Below are positions 8,808-16,795 of a stretch of 32,308 nucleotides of DNA, one piece after another. The translations under genes and the position numbers were made by a program. Source of the stretch: Verrucomicrobiia bacterium (GTDB lineage: Bacteria > Verrucomicrobiota > Verrucomicrobiia > Limisphaerales > JAJOIW01); assembly GCA_030425355.1 (NCBI GenBank), contig JAUIAG010000021.1:1-32308 (forward strand), in the 5' to 3' direction. The notes beneath the pieces were generated by a model. The model made no database searches and was not told where the DNA came from. It saw nothing but the letters and a program-made list of their open reading frames with translations. Positions within the stretch are counted from its first letter, which is position 1; every line of letters begins with the position of its first letter.

Positions 8808-9122
8808 TCAGCCCTGAACGATCTTATTGATCCTGATGACCGAGAGTTCCTGACGGTGACCGATCTTCTTGCGGAATCCCTTGCGTCGGCGCATTTTGAA
8901 GGCAATGAGCTTGGGACCACGCTTGTGCTCCACGATCTCAGCTTCGATGCTCGCACCGCCGAGAAGCGGGGCCCCGACCTGGACATTCCCGTCACCATGA
9001 ACCATGAATACCTTATCGAAGGTCACAGCCTGCCCGGCGTCAGTCGCCAGACGATTCACCTCAATGACATCACCTTCAGTTACCCGATGCTGTCTTCCAC
9101 CTGTTTCAAATACCGCGTGCAT
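8808..9122 (-). CDS. rplU: 50S ribosomal protein L21
   Basis: A 104-residue protein beginning MHAVFETGGRQHRVTEGD. The typical L21 ending is present: HKRGPKLIAFKMRRRKGFRKK, slightly interrupted, then GHRQELSVIRINKI. The frame is open further upstream to 9164, but L21 proteins start at MHAV or MYAI-like residues, so ATG 9122 is chosen. A promoter that ends about 20 bp upstream fits this start. It is first gene of the rplU-rpmA pair, and its product binds 23S rRNA. Confidence 0.97.
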   Translation of the reverse strand: MHAVFETGGRQHRVTEGDVIEVNRLATDAGQAVTFDKVFMVHGDGNVQVGAPLLGGASIEAEIVEHKRGPKLIAFKMRRRKGFRKKIGHRQELSVIRINKIVQG

Positions 9123-9142
9123 TTCTGTCAATTTGGACCGCA

Positions 9143-9185
9143 AATAAAAACAAAGAAGGCACATCCTGTCAACAAAATGTGCCTT
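9143..9185 (-). terminator. Rho-independent terminator of the prepilin-like gene
   Basis: Perfect nine-base arms AAGGCACAT (9185-9177 read on the minus strand) and ATGTGCCTT (9164-9156) flank a 12-base loop. They are followed by CTTTGTTTTTATTT. It begins about 28 bp after the prepilin-like stop codon. Confidence 0.75.
9144..9172 (-). promoter_or_regulatory. Putative rplU promoter
   Basis: On the minus strand a perfect TTGACA (9172-9167) is followed after 17 bp by TTTTAT (9149-9144, four of six consensus bases). The predicted start near 9137 leaves a leader of about 15 nt before the L21 ATG. The -35 box sits in the loop of the upstream gene's terminator hairpin. Confidence 0.45.
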
Positions 9186-9213
9186 GAAATATTAATTTTT
9201 TCAGGGAACGGAC

Positions 9214-10038
9214 TCAGCGGCCGGAGAGATAGGAAGTATTATCCTGCATCCACTGAACATCGATGTTGTTAGGCGAGGCGATGTTCAGAGCCATGGTGTT
9301 CCGGAAAGTGGCCTTGGGAACAGTGCGTCCGTCACGCCAGCGGCGAAGTTCCGCATGGCCGTCTGCGAAGCTGAATCCGCCACCCATATTGTGATAACCG
9401 GCCGGGTAGTCGATGATTCTGGCGCGGATACCCCGCTGGGCGCAGTTAACAGCAAAGGCGGCGTCGTTGATACTGTCGGCGTGCTCGTCGAGTGTCAGGA
9501 AGACGCGGACGGGGAACTTGATGCTGGACCACTTGTTGAACCATGCGTAGAGCTGGCCGGGTCGTCCGCCATTGTTAAGCCAGTCGGGCTGACGGTTTCC
9601 ACTGATGTCGGTGTTGATGAAGGCCTGACTCATGGAAATACTGCGGATACGCGGAACTGAGTCACCGGCGGCATTGCGGACGATGGTGAAGTCGGCCGGG
9701 CAGCGGTAAATCTGCACCTGAGGCATGTATCGGCCTATCTGGCTGTTACGGAGGGTGTTGAGGTCCCAGTTATTGCGGTTTCCCGGAGCAAAGTTGACGC
9801 TCCCGGTGATCCACTGATAGGAATCCACGACATGGTCCTCGTTGTCATCCGAGTAAAGCTTGCATGCCAACGCGATCTGCTTGCTGTTGTTCATGCACTT
9901 GATGCCTTGGGCCTTGCTTTTGGCCTGGTTGAGTGCAGGCAGAATCATTGATGCCAGAACAGCAATAATGGCAATGACGACCAGAAGCTCAATAAGAGTG
10001 AATCCAGTCTGACGTCTGAAGGATTTCTGAATATTCAT
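9214..10038 (-). CDS. Prepilin-type N-terminal cleavage/methylation protein with H-X9-DG motif
   Basis: The product of 274 residues begins with a type IV pilin-like leader. A basic hexa- to dodecapeptide ends at Gly12, followed by [19 protein letters not shown] with Glu at +5 after the prepilin peptidase cleavage site. A globular domain follows, with [21 protein letters not shown] and CPAD. Near the C-terminus is the H-X9-DG motif ([14 protein letters not shown]), which defines a large paralogous set of pseudopilin-like proteins in Verrucomicrobia, Planctomycetes and Lentisphaerae. The role of these proteins is not settled; surface assembly or secretion is inferred from the leader. A GTG at 10044 is an alternative start. 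It ends at its own terminator and is not in the rplU operon. Confidence 0.9.
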   Translation of the reverse strand: MNIQKSFRRQTGFTLIELLVVIAIIAVLASMILPALNQAKSKAQGIKCMNNSKQIALACKLYSDDNEDHVVDSYQWITGSVNFAPGNRNNWDLNTLRNSQIGRYMPQVQIYRCPADFTIVRNAAGDSVPRIRSISMSQAFINTDISGNRQPDWLNNGGRPGQLYAWFNKWSSIKFPVRVFLTLDEHADSINDAAFAVNCAQRGIRARIIDYPAGYHNMGGGFSFADGHAELRRWRDGRTVPKATFRNTMALNIASPNNIDVQWMQDNTSYLSGR

Positions 10039-10415
10039 GATCACAAAAAAGAACTACCCGCAAACACTAAAAAGACCAGTTGACAGTGTCAATGGGCATT
10101 TCCGGGCACAGGAGGTACGGCTTTTATTAATTGGTTCAAATTTAACAAATGTGTAATTCACGTGTCAAAGAAATCCGGGTCCGGGACGAAGTTTCCGTCC
10201 GGGTGAATCGGAACGACTCGTGCAGGAAGGCCCCGGATGTTAATCCGGAAGTCATTTGGCTACTGAATGAATGCCGGCGGGGTCGGATTCTACGGGGCGT
10301 CAGGCAGGATTCCGCGAACTCAATGGACACGCCGGCTTGATTTCCTCCAGCCCGGGACCCACTATGGTCGGCCAGACCTTACTGAGACTGACTCGCAAAC
10401 CAGCTTTTTTCAAAA
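10039..10415. other. Intergenic region between divergent prepilin-like and DUF1080 genes
   Basis: No convincing gene is present; the roughly 60-codon frames on each strand look random. A palindrome TTGACAGTGTCAA lies at 10080-10092. Its minus-strand TTGACA, followed after 17 bp by TAGTGT, is a weak promoter candidate for the prepilin-like gene. A perfect six-base hairpin CCGGAT-GTTA-ATCCGG lies at 10233-10248 without a T-run. A TTTTTTC tract occurs just before the DUF1080 start. Confidence 0.5.
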
Positions 10416-11228
10416 ATGACAACCATGAAGCGACTTTTAACCTGCGGCATCCTGACGGTGGCTGCCTTTCATGCAGCATCGGCTGCCAACCCCAAAATCG
10501 GCTACAGTGACACGCCGGTAATTCCCGGTCAGAAATGGCGGGTGCATGACGGAGACAGGCCACAGCCGAATGTGGTGACACCGGGAAAAAGCTTCAGCGA
10601 CATGGCCCCGGCACCGTCGGATGCCGTAGTGCTTTTTGACGGCACCGGACTGGAGCACTGGATTGCCGGAGATGGCAAGGACCCCGGCTGGAAGGTCGAA
10701 AATGGCTACATGGAAGTGACCCGGTCCGGCGGAATTCGCACCCGCGACGAATTCGGGGACTTCCAGCTGCATCTCGAATTTGCCTCCCCGGAGGAGGTGG
10801 TCGGAAATTCCCAGGGCCGGGGAAACAGCGGTGTCATCATTTACGGAAAATTCGAAATCCAGGTGCTGGATTCATGGGAGAACCCCACCTACCCGGATGG
10901 ACAGGCCGGAGCCATGTACGGACAGTTCCCGCCCCGCGTCAATGCCTCACGCAAGCCGGGAGAATGGCAGACCTACGACATTATTTTCGAGGCACCACGC
11001 TGGGACGAAAATGATAAACTCATTAAGAAAGCCAACCTCACGCTCATTCACAACGGCGTTCTCGTCCACCATCGCAAGGAATTCCTGGGCCATGTCTCCC
11101 ATCGTAACCTGCCCTCTTACGGAAACCGGTCCTACCCGCCACGGGGAGCCATACATCTCCAGGATCACGGCAATCCAGTCCGCTACCGCAACATCTGGAT
11201 CAGATCCCTCGATGCCTACGATGAATGA
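10416..11228 (+). CDS. Secreted DUF1080 (3-keto-disaccharide hydrolase-like) protein
   Basis: A 270-residue protein with an N-terminal signal peptide (Lys5-Arg6, hydrophobic 7-22, likely cleavage after ASA at 23). A single concanavalin-like DUF1080 domain begins at about residue 70 with VVLFDGTGLEHWIA. It includes GWKVENGYMEV, the GNSGVIIYGKFEIQVLDS block and GEWQTYDIIFEAPRW, and ends with the usual HGNPVRYRNIWIR. Characterised members hydrolyse 3-keto-glycosides made by oxidoreductases; here that activity is an inference from family. The TAT-exported Gfo/Idh/MocA protein elsewhere in the window could be a functional partner but is not adjacent. ATG 10425 is an alternative start. Confidence 0.9.
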   Translation: MTTMKRLLTCGILTVAAFHAASAANPKIGYSDTPVIPGQKWRVHDGDRPQPNVVTPGKSFSDMAPAPSDAVVLFDGTGLEHWIAGDGKDPGWKVENGYMEVTRSGGIRTRDEFGDFQLHLEFASPEEVVGNSQGRGNSGVIIYGKFEIQVLDSWENPTYPDGQAGAMYGQFPPRVNASRKPGEWQTYDIIFEAPRWDENDKLIKKANLTLIHNGVLVHHRKEFLGHVSHRNLPSYGNRSYPPRGAIHLQDHGNPVRYRNIWIRSLDAYDE

Positions 11229-11262
11229 GCATGCCCGACGGGCTTTTCACTCATCCCCTACT

Positions 11263-11330
11263 CCACACCCCGAATTTCTCCACACCCCGAATTTCTCCAC
11301 ACCCCGAATTTCTCCACACCCCGAATTTCT
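11263..11330. repeat. Four perfect tandem copies of a 17-bp unit
   Basis: The unit CCACACCCCGAATTTCT occurs four times without change (11263-11279, 11280-11296, 11297-11313, 11314-11330). A partial copy (CCA then GGCCCCG) then merges into the terminator. The unit is not a multiple of three, the copies lie after the DUF1080 stop, and there are no spacers, so it is a non-coding minisatellite. Confidence 0.95.
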
Positions 11331-11334
11331 CCAG

Positions 11335-11358
11335 GCCCCGACTCAACGGGGCTTTTTT
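11335..11358 (+). terminator. Rho-independent terminator downstream of the DUF1080 gene
   Basis: GCCCCG (11335-11340) pairs with CGGGGC (11347-11352) around a six-base loop and is followed by six T residues. It directly follows the 17-bp tandem repeat. A weaker GCCC/GGGC hairpin with TTTT lies just after the stop codon, near 11233. Confidence 0.85.
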
Positions 11359-11542
11359 CATGCAAAAGCAAATCTGCCACCGCCACGTGGGGACCAACAA
11401 AACAGGTGACCTGTGGCCGACTTTGTCTAAATTCCGTCTCAGAAATTTCGATAATTTCCGACCTTGTCAAAAAACTGCATAATACAGTTTGAAAAAAGTG
11501 ATGAATGTTTCAGATTAAAAATATCTGAAATTACTGAAACTT
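11359..11542 (+). promoter_or_regulatory. Leader region of the M29/methyltransferase operon with two inverted repeats
   Basis: This AT-rich interval carries two inverted repeats with identical 7-base spacers. One is AAACTG-N7-CAGTTT (11472-11490); the other is TTTCAGAT-N7-ATCTGAAA (11508-11530). The second ends 12 bases before the ATG. CATAAT within the first repeat's spacer resembles a -10 box but lacks a good -35 partner. No strong Shine-Dalgarno is visible. The repeats are plausible regulator-binding sites. Confidence 0.4.
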
Positions 11543-12700
11543 ATGACATTGACGACAGCTGATTTTCCACCATTTTCTCTCCATCGCCTTCTCAAGACCA
11601 CCTTTGCTCCTGAGGGCGGCGAGAAGGTCTGCATTCTTATTGATCTTGAGAATCCCGAGCAGATCAAGGATTTTGGTTTTCTCAAAAACCCGGCCCTCAC
11701 TGTCCAGCATCAGGCCTACAATGTTTTCTACCGGGGACTCCACGACGAGTGTATGGAATCCCTCGGTCTGGAGAAGGGTGACATTTTCGCCTACAAAATC
11801 ACCGGGGGCAGTAACCTCGACCTGCCGGATGAGGCATGGGATCCAAGCGGGCGTCAGGTCAGCCTTGAAGGAGATGTTTATCCGAACTACGACCTGATTC
11901 TTTGCGTTTCCACTTATTCCGCGACGGCACCACTCACGGCATTCGCCAAACAATACGGTTTCCGGGGTGCAACGCTCCATGGATTGAACGACATCATTAT
12001 AAACAGCGGTCTTTCTGTTGATTACAACGACGTGAGCCACCGAGCCGAAAAATTCAGACTGGAACTGACAAAATCGGACAAGGTCGAGATTGATTTCGAG
12101 TTTCTCGGACAGAAACACACCCTGACGCTGATCTGCAATGGCCAGGAAGCGCAGAAGAGCCACGGACTCTGTCTCGGAAAGACACCGGATGTCGCCAACC
12201 TTCCGGCTGGCGAAGTGTATTTTGTCCCGGAGGGCGCTGAAGGGAAATTCCCGATGCGGTATGCCGATGGAACGATCGGATTGATGCACGTTTCCGGCGG
12301 CCGGATCCAGGAGGCGGAGCTGGTTGACGGCAACAAATCCACAATTGAGGAGCACAATCGCAAGATCAAATCCGATCCGGTGGTTGGAGAGCTTGGGGAG
12401 CTCGGATTCGGGACCCAGCTTCTTCCGGTGTCGGGCCGTGATATTCAGGATGAGAAGATCCTCGGCACACTGCATGTCGCCACAGGGCGGAGTGACCATC
12501 TCGGTGGATCACTGACACCCGACAAATTCTCTTCACGCGGCAACGCCACCCATGATGATATCCTGTTCTCTCCCACCAAGACGCCGGAGATCAATGTTCC
12601 TCAGGTTCGCGCTTACAGGAACGGGGAAACTCTGGTGGTTATCGAGAATTATCAGCCCTCCGAACACATTCTGGAAGTCATGGAACTCCAGATGGCGTGA
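11543..12700 (+). CDS. M29 (aminopeptidase T)-like metalloenzyme
   Basis: A soluble 385-residue protein. Its C-terminal half carries the metal-ligand pattern of the M29/AmpS-AmpT fold. This comprises PAGEVYFVPEG (Glu224), GELGFG (Glu286), DEKILGTLHVATG (Glu304, His311) and THDDILF (His337, Asp339), so all expected ligands seem to be present. The same fold includes non-peptidase metalloenzymes such as 2,5-dihydroxypyridine dioxygenase (NicX), so peptidase activity is not certain. The N-terminal half (Glu/Asp-rich, YNVFYRGLHDECME) is less recognisable. The stop codon overlaps the GTG start of an OvoA-like methyltransferase, which suggests translational coupling. I infer a role in metabolism of the same small molecule, possibly a histidine-thiol or a dipeptide precursor. 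Confidence 0.75.
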   Translation: MTLTTADFPPFSLHRLLKTTFAPEGGEKVCILIDLENPEQIKDFGFLKNPALTVQHQAYNVFYRGLHDECMESLGLEKGDIFAYKITGGSNLDLPDEAWDPSGRQVSLEGDVYPNYDLILCVSTYSATAPLTAFAKQYGFRGATLHGLNDIIINSGLSVDYNDVSHRAEKFRLELTKSDKVEIDFEFLGQKHTLTLICNGQEAQKSHGLCLGKTPDVANLPAGEVYFVPEGAEGKFPMRYADGTIGLMHVSGGRIQEAELVDGNKSTIEEHNRKIKSDPVVGELGELGFGTQLLPVSGRDIQDEKILGTLHVATGRSDHLGGSLTPDKFSSRGNATHDDILFSPTKTPEINVPQVRAYRNGETLVVIENYQPSEHILEVMELQMA

Positions 12701-13479
12701 ACAGCGGCATGCCTGACTACTATGAATCCGACCGGGGAGTTGCGGAGTACCTTCTCTTTCACTTCGGCTCCACGGCCCAGACCTTCGATTTCGACGAATT
12801 CCGCTTTCCGGAGTTCACCCGGTATCCGGTCAGATGTATTGAACAGTGCTTCGACCCCGAAAGGCTTATTGTCAGGGATGGGTATCCCAGTCGCGCCCTC
12901 GATCTCGGCTGTGCTGTGGGGGCGTCCAGCTTCGAGCTGGCACGGTTCCACGATGAAGTTCTGGGGATTGATTATTCCCACGCATTCGTTGATGCCGCCC
13001 GGAAAATGGCTGAGATGGGCAGCCTCCGCTTCCGGATCCCGCTGGAGGGTATGCAATCCAGAGAAATCGAGGCCACCCTCCCGGAGAACATCGACGTATC
13101 CAGGGTCCGGTTCACTCAGGGGGATGCCACACAACTCCCCGATGATCTCGGAAAATTTGACACTGTCTTCGCGGGCAACCTCATTGACCGTGTCCCGGAC
13201 CCAAGGGCATTTCTCGAGTCGCTCAGCCGACTGACAAATCCCGGAGCACAGGTCATCATCACCTCCCCCTACACGTGGCTGGAGGAATACACTCCCAGGG
13301 AGAAATGGCTGCAGTCCGGAGACCGGGACACATTTGAATCCATCAGGGCCATTCTGGAACCGGAATTCGCCTGCTCCACACAGCTCAACATCCCCTTCAT
13401 CCTCCGGGAACACCGGCGCAAATTCCAGCTGACCCTCGCACACGCCTCAACATGGGTCAAAGTCAGCAGCGGAAATTGA
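12697..13479 (+). CDS. Stand-alone OvoA C-terminal-like (4-mercaptohistidine N1-) methyltransferase
   Basis: A class I SAM-dependent methyltransferase of 260 residues. Motif I is ALDLGCAVGASSFELARF (67-84), followed by VLGIDYSHAFVDAAR. It closely resembles the C-terminal domain of ovothiol synthase OvoA. The diagnostic pieces are the N-terminal YYESDRGVAEYLLFHFG, FTQGDATQLP, FAGNLIDRVPDPRAFLES, ITSPYTWLEEYTPREKWL and the C-terminal PFILREHRRKFQL. In OvoA this domain methylates N-pi of 4-thiohistidine. No sulfoxide-synthase (FGE-like/DinB) module is encoded in this window. The GTG start overlaps the preceding stop by four bases (GTGA); ATG 12709 is the alternative. It ends before a strong terminator. 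Confidence 0.85.
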   Translation: MNSGMPDYYESDRGVAEYLLFHFGSTAQTFDFDEFRFPEFTRYPVRCIEQCFDPERLIVRDGYPSRALDLGCAVGASSFELARFHDEVLGIDYSHAFVDAARKMAEMGSLRFRIPLEGMQSREIEATLPENIDVSRVRFTQGDATQLPDDLGKFDTVFAGNLIDRVPDPRAFLESLSRLTNPGAQVIITSPYTWLEEYTPREKWLQSGDRDTFESIRAILEPEFACSTQLNIPFILREHRRKFQLTLAHASTWVKVSSGN

Positions 13480-13530
13480 GCCGATAACCCGGAATGCCGC
13501 ACCTTCGCTGCTGAAAAACAAATCCCCACG

Positions 13531-13560
13531 AAAAAACCCCCGGATAACGGGGGCTTTTCT
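13531..13560. terminator. Bidirectional Rho-independent terminator between convergent genes
   Basis: CCCCCG (13537-13542) and CGGGGG (13548-13553) form a perfect stem with a five-base loop. A TTTT tail lies on the plus side and a T6 tail (A-run 13531-13536) serves the minus strand. It separates the methyltransferase gene from the convergent AsmA-like gene. Confidence 0.85.
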
Positions 13561-13625
13561 GTTTGTGTAAATCAATTGTCGGCGATGGATGTCAGTTCAG
13601 CCGACGGAGCATTTCTGGAGAGAAT

Positions 13626-16600
13626 TTATTCCTGTTCCTTTTTTTCTCCCCTGTCGAAGAGCCCTCTGAGCATTTTGGTCGGGTCCCTCGGTGAGGAATT
13701 GGTTGAGTTACCAGACCTTCCAACGCCCGGGATGAGCCCGCCGACTTTGTTGATCACGTTGCTGGCGGAGCCGACTGGGTCGGTGAGAACTTCGGTGGCG
13801 TTGCTGAGCGCCTCTTTGGGAAGTCCTGCGGCGGACTGAAGCATCATCTGGGCGATGCGGGCTTCATTGAGATTGACCTTCGGCGTACCGGCGAAGGTGC
13901 CGGCCAGCTGGATGAAGTCCGGCAGCGGGACATACTGCTGGTCTTCCGGGGTGTTTCTGGGCATGAAATTCGCACTTTTGGCGATGTCCCGCCGGAGGCT
14001 CATGGTGAGGGGCATCTGATAGGCAGTCTGTTCGATGTCATCGGCGACGGGCAGGTTACCCTGGGTCGAGATGATGAACGGATCTGTGGCCACGATAAGT
14101 TCTTTGACCGCCAGCGCGCCACGGCCGAATTCGGCATCGACATTGATGCGGTTGACAACGCCATCGAGTATGGGATCCAGACGGAGGACGGTGGCAATCG
14201 GCATGATGATCAGGCGCTTGAACCACCCGGTGATGGGAAGACTTCCATCGGACAGGTTGACCTTGGTCGTGGCCCGCAGGTTGTTCTTGATACTGAGATC
14301 AGTGAGCCCTTTGCCGTTGAGTCCCAGCTGGAGATCGAGATCGCCCCCGTGTTTCTGTGCGTCGACGGCCTGTCCCATGGAACTCATCAGGGTCGACAGG
14401 GGCAGATCCGCCAGGTCGATGGAGAGGCGGTATTCATATCCGGGAACATTCAGATTGGCAAAGGCGTTGGCCTTCAATGGTGCGCCCAGCAGATTCACCT
14501 GGAATGGTTCAAGAGTGACCTGCCCCTCGTTGATTTTGAGCGTCCCGGATACCCCGTCGACGGTCAATTTATCCAACACCAGTTTGTCGACTGTCAGATT
14601 GGTGGTGTGGTATTTGAACGGAAGTTCCACCGGTGGCGGTTCGGTTTGCGGCACCGGGGACGGCTCAGGGGCAGGGTCACTCCCGGTTTCCTTCTTCGTT
14701 GGCGAAAGCGAGTCGACAAAGGCCTTCAACCGGGTCACATCAAGACCCGGAGAGGTGATGTCAAGCTGTCGCGGCGTGTCCGGATCCGCTGCACCTGGAA
14801 TGGAACCTTTGATGGACAATCTGTTGCTGGCTACCTTCTGGGTGGGCTTGAGTGTCAGATCGCCGTTCTGGATTGTGATGACTTCAGGCGTGACGCTGGC
14901 TGTCAGGTCCAAATCCAGAGCTTCGGGATCACCCGGCTTTTTGCTGTCATAAAGCTGGATCGAATCCTTCAGCTGGATGGTGCCGTCTTCATTGAATTTA
15001 AGGGACCCGGTGGAAGTGAGAAGCGGTCCACCGGGTCGGCTGACACCCAGAGATATATTCGGCAGGTCGATGTTTTTCAAACCTGTGACCGCTCCCCTGG
15101 CCGAGAGATTGACCGTGGAGTTATGCAGAGGACTCGCCGGATCACCATTTGAGAAACCGTTGATGGTCCCTTCCATGTTGAGCGCGATGTCCTGACCATT
15201 GGACCTTGAGGTGATGGAAAGCGTGGAGTTGACGAGGCCGGCAACAGGAGCTTCGGGGTTGAGGGCCGAAGACCACTGGGACAGGTTGAATCCCCTGACG
15301 GCGAGACTCACAACCGCATCACTGATGGATGGACTGGTGCTGCCGTAATCAATTGTAAGAGGATTATTGATAGAGCCGGTGACGATATCCGCCCCGCCCT
15401 GCCTGACAAACAGCGATAACTGAGGGACCTGAGCCTTCGAAGCAGCTGTGTCCACGTCGGTCTCGAACTTCACATCGATATCTGTGGCAGGTGTGGCGGC
15501 TCCATCAGCAATCCACTCAACACTGCTGCCGGTGAGGCTTCCAGTCAGGTGGTGACGGCCCCAGTTTTCCGAAGCCTGCCACGAGCTGTTCAGGTTGAAG
15601 GTGGTTCTTCCAAAATCCCCTCCGCTACCGGCTGCCAGAAGATTCAGAACGGACTTGTTGATGTTCTCAGCGGCGAGTGTGAGGTCAGCGGAACCCTTGG
15701 CGGTGTCAAAAGGGCCGGAAGCCCGCACGGTGCCCAGCGCATTGCCCTGACGCAGAATCCTGAGCGAAAGGTCGTTGAGAACTTCCGGGGCAAGATCAAC
15801 TCCCAACTGCAGGGAAACATCATTCAGTTCAGCCATCTGGCCTGCGGTTTCGCTGATCGAAAGATCCGTGGACCCCTTGATGCTTTTCGGAGTCAGCTGT
15901 TCGGTCATGGCGAGTTCGAACTGACCCTTAAGGGCGGCGACAAGGCGGTCTGCGCCAGCCTCATTGAGTATGCGGTCTGCACTCAGGCTGATGGTGCCGT
16001 TCTGTCCATTGCCGAGACGGTCGAGCTTGAAATTGAATCCTTCCACCTGCTGGCGGGTCCATGTGCCGTCCGGCATCTCCGTCTCCACAAGAACCGAGGC
16101 GTTGCGGATTTCCACATTTTCAATGAGAACGGACGCCGCGTCCTGCGAAGAGTCAGGCTCTTCAGTTTCCTCCTCCGCCTGCGGCGCCTTGAATTCATAG
16201 TTCGTGGTTTTGTCCGCGTAGGTCTTCAGATGCACTTTGGGACTGTCGACCAGCACCTTGCTGACAAGCAGCTCCCCGGATGAAAGGAGCTTCATCAGAT
16301 CGTAGCGAATGTCGATGTCCTTCACTTCCAGAACCGGATCAAGCGACTCGCGGCTGGTGCTCCGAACGCTCAGGCCGTTGAAACCCATGCGGGAAAACGG
16401 TTTTATGGTTGCTCCGGCCACTTTGAATTCACCGCCTGCTTCCTTGCTGACCCGCGGCAATACCTGACCCTTGATGAAGGCTTCGGAGGAGACGTAAAGG
16501 AAGATCCCCACAAGGATCGCCACAAGCAGCACGGGAATTCCGACTAGTATCGATAGAATGAGCTTCTTTTTCCCGCCCTTGCGCGGCTGCTTTTGCTTCT

Positions 16601-16628
16601 GACTGTTTGTCTGTTGTTCTTCTGCCAT
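13626..16628 (-). CDS. AsmA-like membrane-anchored protein
   Basis: A 1000-residue protein. A short basic cytoplasmic tail (KQKQPRKGGKKK) and one membrane segment (about 23-46) are followed by a very long beta-rich periplasmic part. The early EAGGEFKVAGATIKPFSRMGFNGLSV and the late repetitive strands (TTKVNLSDGSLPITGWFKRL, NVDAEFGRGALAVKELIV) are typical of AsmA/TamB/YhdP relatives. Those relatives are elongated lipid-transfer or envelope-homeostasis proteins. A Pro-rich linker (about 639-668) divides it. The C-terminal tail is charged (DRGEKKEQE). Transport of lipids between membranes is inferred from family resemblance only. It is transcribed divergently from the PSCyt1 gene and ends at the shared bidirectional terminator. 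Confidence 0.85.
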   Translation of the reverse strand: MAEEQQTNSQKQKQPRKGGKKKLILSILVGIPVLLVAILVGIFLYVSSEAFIKGQVLPRVSKEAGGEFKVAGATIKPFSRMGFNGLSVRSTSRESLDPVLEVKDIDIRYDLMKLLSSGELLVSKVLVDSPKVHLKTYADKTTNYEFKAPQAEEETEEPDSSQDAASVLIENVEIRNASVLVETEMPDGTWTRQQVEGFNFKLDRLGNGQNGTISLSADRILNEAGADRLVAALKGQFELAMTEQLTPKSIKGSTDLSISETAGQMAELNDVSLQLGVDLAPEVLNDLSLRILRQGNALGTVRASGPFDTAKGSADLTLAAENINKSVLNLLAAGSGGDFGRTTFNLNSSWQASENWGRHHLTGSLTGSSVEWIADGAATPATDIDVKFETDVDTAASKAQVPQLSLFVRQGGADIVTGSINNPLTIDYGSTSPSISDAVVSLAVRGFNLSQWSSALNPEAPVAGLVNSTLSITSRSNGQDIALNMEGTINGFSNGDPASPLHNSTVNLSARGAVTGLKNIDLPNISLGVSRPGGPLLTSTGSLKFNEDGTIQLKDSIQLYDSKKPGDPEALDLDLTASVTPEVITIQNGDLTLKPTQKVASNRLSIKGSIPGAADPDTPRQLDITSPGLDVTRLKAFVDSLSPTKKETGSDPAPEPSPVPQTEPPPVELPFKYHTTNLTVDKLVLDKLTVDGVSGTLKINEGQVTLEPFQVNLLGAPLKANAFANLNVPGYEYRLSIDLADLPLSTLMSSMGQAVDAQKHGGDLDLQLGLNGKGLTDLSIKNNLRATTKVNLSDGSLPITGWFKRLIIMPIATVLRLDPILDGVVNRINVDAEFGRGALAVKELIVATDPFIISTQGNLPVADDIEQTAYQMPLTMSLRRDIAKSANFMPRNTPEDQQYVPLPDFIQLAGTFAGTPKVNLNEARIAQMMLQSAAGLPKEALSNATEVLTDPVGSASNVINKVGGLIPGVGRSGNSTNSSPRDPTKMLRGLFDRGEKKEQE

Positions 16629-16761
16629 GGGAATGTGGACTGTTTATGTTTTTGGGAAGAATTGAAATCCCCTGTCCCGAAAACCACTGGATCATCAGGC
16701 CTCTGCCATCACTAGCGGGCAATCGGGCACGCTCCTGAACCGGACAGCCGTGAAAATGGAT

Positions 16762-16789
16762 TTTACCCGCTGATTTTCAGCATTAGAAT
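16762..16789 (+). promoter_or_regulatory. Possible promoter with internal palindrome upstream of the PSCyt1 gene
   Basis: TTTACC (16762-16767), a 16-bp spacer and TAGAAT (16784-16789) resemble a sigma-70 promoter. The spacer includes the palindrome GCTGA-TTT-TCAGC (16769-16781). Transcription would begin almost at the ATG at 16796, implying a leaderless message or use of a later start such as 16892. Confidence 0.3.
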
Positions 16790-16795
16790 GAGACC

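Noticed and set aside
10142..10340. Small overlapping frames of about 60 codons on both strands upstream of the DUF1080 gene
   Set aside because: Arg/Ser-rich random-looking translations, no ribosome-binding site, and each as good as its antisense.
11263..11330. Possible CRISPR array
   Set aside because: The 17-bp units are directly adjacent with no spacers, and no cas genes are nearby.
11531..12499. Antisense frame of 322 codons opposite the M29-like gene
   Set aside because: The plus strand has all M29 metal ligands and couples to the methyltransferase; the antisense translation shows no domain.
14035..14952. Plus-strand frame of 305 codons inside the AsmA-like gene
   Set aside because: Ser/Arg-rich shadow of the AsmA-like coding sequence, without family features.
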